Shown: one piece after another, positions 62,890 through 64,000 of the stretch
How positions within the stretch are numbered: the stretch's first letter is position 1
Layout of the letters: every line of letters begins with the position of its first letter
Origin: CAIWHR01 sp963846855
Lineage (GTDB): Bacteria; Pseudomonadota; Gammaproteobacteria; Burkholderiales; Casimicrobiaceae
Assembly: GCA_963846855.1 (NCBI GenBank)
Contig: CAWJXK010000008.1
Location: 248,001 to 312,000 of the forward strand
Direction of reading: 5' to 3'
Length of the DNA: 64,000 nucleotides
Made by a program: the position numbers and the translations under genes
Notes under the pieces: generated by a model
The model's database searches: none
Seen by the model: the letters and a program-made list of their open reading frames with translations, nothing else
What the model was told of the DNA's origin: nothing

Positions 62890-63048
62890 ATGCCAACGTT
62901 CTCACCCGAACTCGCACCGCGCTGGCTCGAAGGCCTCGGGCCGGCGGCTAACGACGCGCGCGAGGACGTCGAGGCCATGTCGCCAGCCCAACAGGAGACG
63001 CTGGAAGCTCTTGCGGATCGGATCAGCGCCGCGCGCGCAATCGCCTGA
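62890..63048 (+). CDS. 52-residue small acidic protein, unknown
   Basis: The frame from the ATG at 62890 encodes MPTFSPELAPRWLEGLGPAA, then an acidic amphipathic stretch (NDAREDVEAMSPAQQETLEA) and a final helix (LADRISAARAIA). AAGGA lies 10 bases upstream. There is no membrane segment. No family is recognised. Upstream promoter-like DNA and a strong terminator downstream suggest an independent transcription unit. Confidence 0.45.
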   Translation: MPTFSPELAPRWLEGLGPAANDAREDVEAMSPAQQETLEALADRISAARAIA

Positions 63049-63142
63049 GACGCGCGACGCGCATCAAGATTGAGCGGTCGGCGCGGTGCGCCACCGCGAG
63101 CGGAACGGTGCGAACGCCGCCGGCCGCGCTCAAGTCCCCCTT

Positions 63143-63176
63143 GCCCGCTAACCTCCTCCCGGCGGGCTTCTTTTTT
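63143..63176 (+). terminator. Rho-independent terminator
   Basis: GCCCGC (63143-63148) pairs with GCGGGC (63162-63167) across a 13-base loop and is followed by TTCTTTTTT (63168-63176). The orientation serves plus-strand transcripts, that is the small-ORF island, about 95 bases after its stop and before the convergent thyA. Confidence 0.75.
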
Positions 63177-63235
63177 CCGGGTCCGAAATCCTTCCGCAGG
63201 ACGCCTCGACGTCGCGCGCGGATGAGCGTTCCGGC

Positions 63236-64000
63236 CTATACGGCGACGGGTGCCTTTATCGCGGGGTGCGGGTCGTAATCCCGGATCTCGAAGTCCTCGA
63301 ACTGGTAATCGGCGAGCGACTCGGGGCGCCGTCGGATGTGAAGCCGCGGCAGCGGTCGCGGCTCGCGGGAAAGCTGGAGATCGACCTGCTCCAGGTGGTT
63401 GAGATAGAGGTGGCAATCACCGCCCGTCCACACGAAGTCGCCAACGCCGAGATCGCATTGTTGCGCGACCATGTGCGTCAGCAGGGCGTAGGAAGCGATG
63501 TTGAACGGGACGCCTAGGAAGATATCGCAGCTTCGCTGATAGAGCTGGCAGGAAAGCCTTCGGTCGGCGACATAGAACTGGAAGAACGCGTGACACGGCG
63601 GCAGCTTCATCTGCGGGATCTGGCCGACGTTCCACGCCGACACGATCAGCCTGCGTGAATCCGGATTGCGCCGGATCTCCGCCAGCACGTTCGCGATCTG
63701 GTCGATGTGCCCGCCGCCGGGTGTCGGCCAGCTGCGCCACTGATAGCCGTAGACCGGGCCGAGCTCTCCCTCGGCGTCGGCCCATTCGTCCCAGATCGTG
63801 ACGCCCGCCGCCTGCAGCGACCGGACGTTGGTTTCGCCGCGCAGGAACCACAGCAGTTCGTGGATGATCGACTTCGTGTGCACTTTCTTGGTCGTCAGCA
63901 GCGGGAAGCCGGCGTCGAGATCGAAGCGCATCTGGTAGCCGAAGACCGAGAGCGTGCCCGTTCCGGTGCGGTCGGCCTTGCGATGGCCGTGGTCGCGGAC
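63236..64000 (-). CDS. thyA: thymidylate synthase (5' end beyond window)
   Basis: The enzyme makes dTMP from dUMP with methylene-tetrahydrofolate, producing the dihydrofolate that FolA recycles. Visible from the window edge are HRKADRTGTGTLSVFGYQMR, ELLWFLRGETNV, the catalytic-Cys segment LPPCHAFFQFYV, QLYQRSCDIFLGVPFNIASY and the dUMP-binding GDCHLYLNH. About 255 residues are present; only the first 10 or so are missing. The stop is at 63236. Confidence 0.97.
   Translation of the reverse strand, partial: VRDHGHRKADRTGTGTLSVFGYQMRFDLDAGFPLLTTKKVHTKSIIHELLWFLRGETNVRSLQAAGVTIWDEWADAEGELGPVYGYQWRSWPTPGGGHIDQIANVLAEIRRNPDSRRLIVSAWNVGQIPQMKLPPCHAFFQFYVADRRLSCQLYQRSCDIFLGVPFNIASYALLTHMVAQQCDLGVGDFVWTGGDCHLYLNHLEQVDLQLSREPRPLPRLHIRRRPESLADYQFEDFEIRDYDPHPAIKAPVAV

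Noticed and set aside
62529..62951. Plus-strand open frame continuing past glrR into the small-ORF island
   Set aside because: Its composition is not protein-like, it overlaps the promoter and hairpin, and the ORFs with ribosome sites lie in other frames.

Overview
The window is GC-rich (roughly two-thirds G+C by eye) and densely packed with genes on both strands. Several features point to a betaproteobacterium: kdpFABC-DE, a queA-tgt-yajC-secDF cluster, an hrcA/nadK/recN/grpE/dnaK/dnaJ heat-shock block with sigma-32-type promoters, class I fumarase, and a GlrK/GlrR pair. I cannot name the genus. Almost everything is chromosomal housekeeping. I see no phage, plasmid, insertion sequence, CRISPR array or rRNA.

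Layout. 0-0.4 kb: N-terminus of an MFS exporter. 0.6-1.9 kb: an uncharacterised conserved protein and an FMN reductase. 1.9-12.6 kb (minus strand): a potassium-uptake block. It holds two or three very small ORFs, then kdpF, A, B, C, D, E, with the constitutive transporter gene kup directly behind kdpE. kdpC is frameshifted, and kdpB appears frameshifted near its start. 12.8-19.7 kb (plus): glutamate dehydrogenase, an EEP-family phosphatase/nuclease coupled to cardiolipin synthase B, an Atm1-type ABC exporter, a D-Ala-D-Ala endopeptidase and a Tat-exported MsrB. 19.8-22.5 kb (minus): recN and nadK. 22.6-29.5 kb (plus): hrcA, an NTF2-like protein, hemH, grpE, dnaK, dnaJ. 29.6-36.3 kb: a YhiN flavoprotein, a diguanylate cyclase, a LivK-type binding protein, a MobA-like transferase and a GGDEF-EAL protein. 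36.6-40.5 kb: class I fumarase (minus) divergent from acetyl-CoA synthetase (plus).

40.5-48.2 kb is abnormal. The 3' end of acs is copied in a 79-bp tandem repeat. A broken reading frame follows. After that comes a minus-strand acetate-symporter neighbourhood (VC_2705-type symporter, DUF4212 subunit, membrane-TPR protein, YIP1 protein, DEDDh exonuclease, cNMP/CBS/DUF294 protein) in which every gene carries frameshifts, mostly apparent single-base insertions. The families are still recognisable, so local sequence error is at least as likely as real decay. Gene quality returns to normal at the GST gene (48.4 kb).

48.4-57.5 kb: GST, purB, DedA, then the minus-strand secF, secD, yajC, tgt, queA block headed by tRNA-Leu(CAA). 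57.6-64 kb: a DUF4337 gene with a frameshift and an in-frame amber codon, folA, a plus-strand glrK-lipoprotein-glrR operon, a small-ORF island with its own terminator, and partial thyA. The glr operon and island thus separate folA from thyA, which share an orientation.

Functional themes are potassium homeostasis (Kdp and Kup), protein folding and secretion (GrpE/DnaK/DnaJ, SecDF-YajC), envelope synthesis and sensing (ClsB, PbpG, GlrKR), acetate and C4 metabolism (Acs, symporter, Fum), folate/thymidylate synthesis, tRNA queuosine modification, and c-di-GMP signalling.
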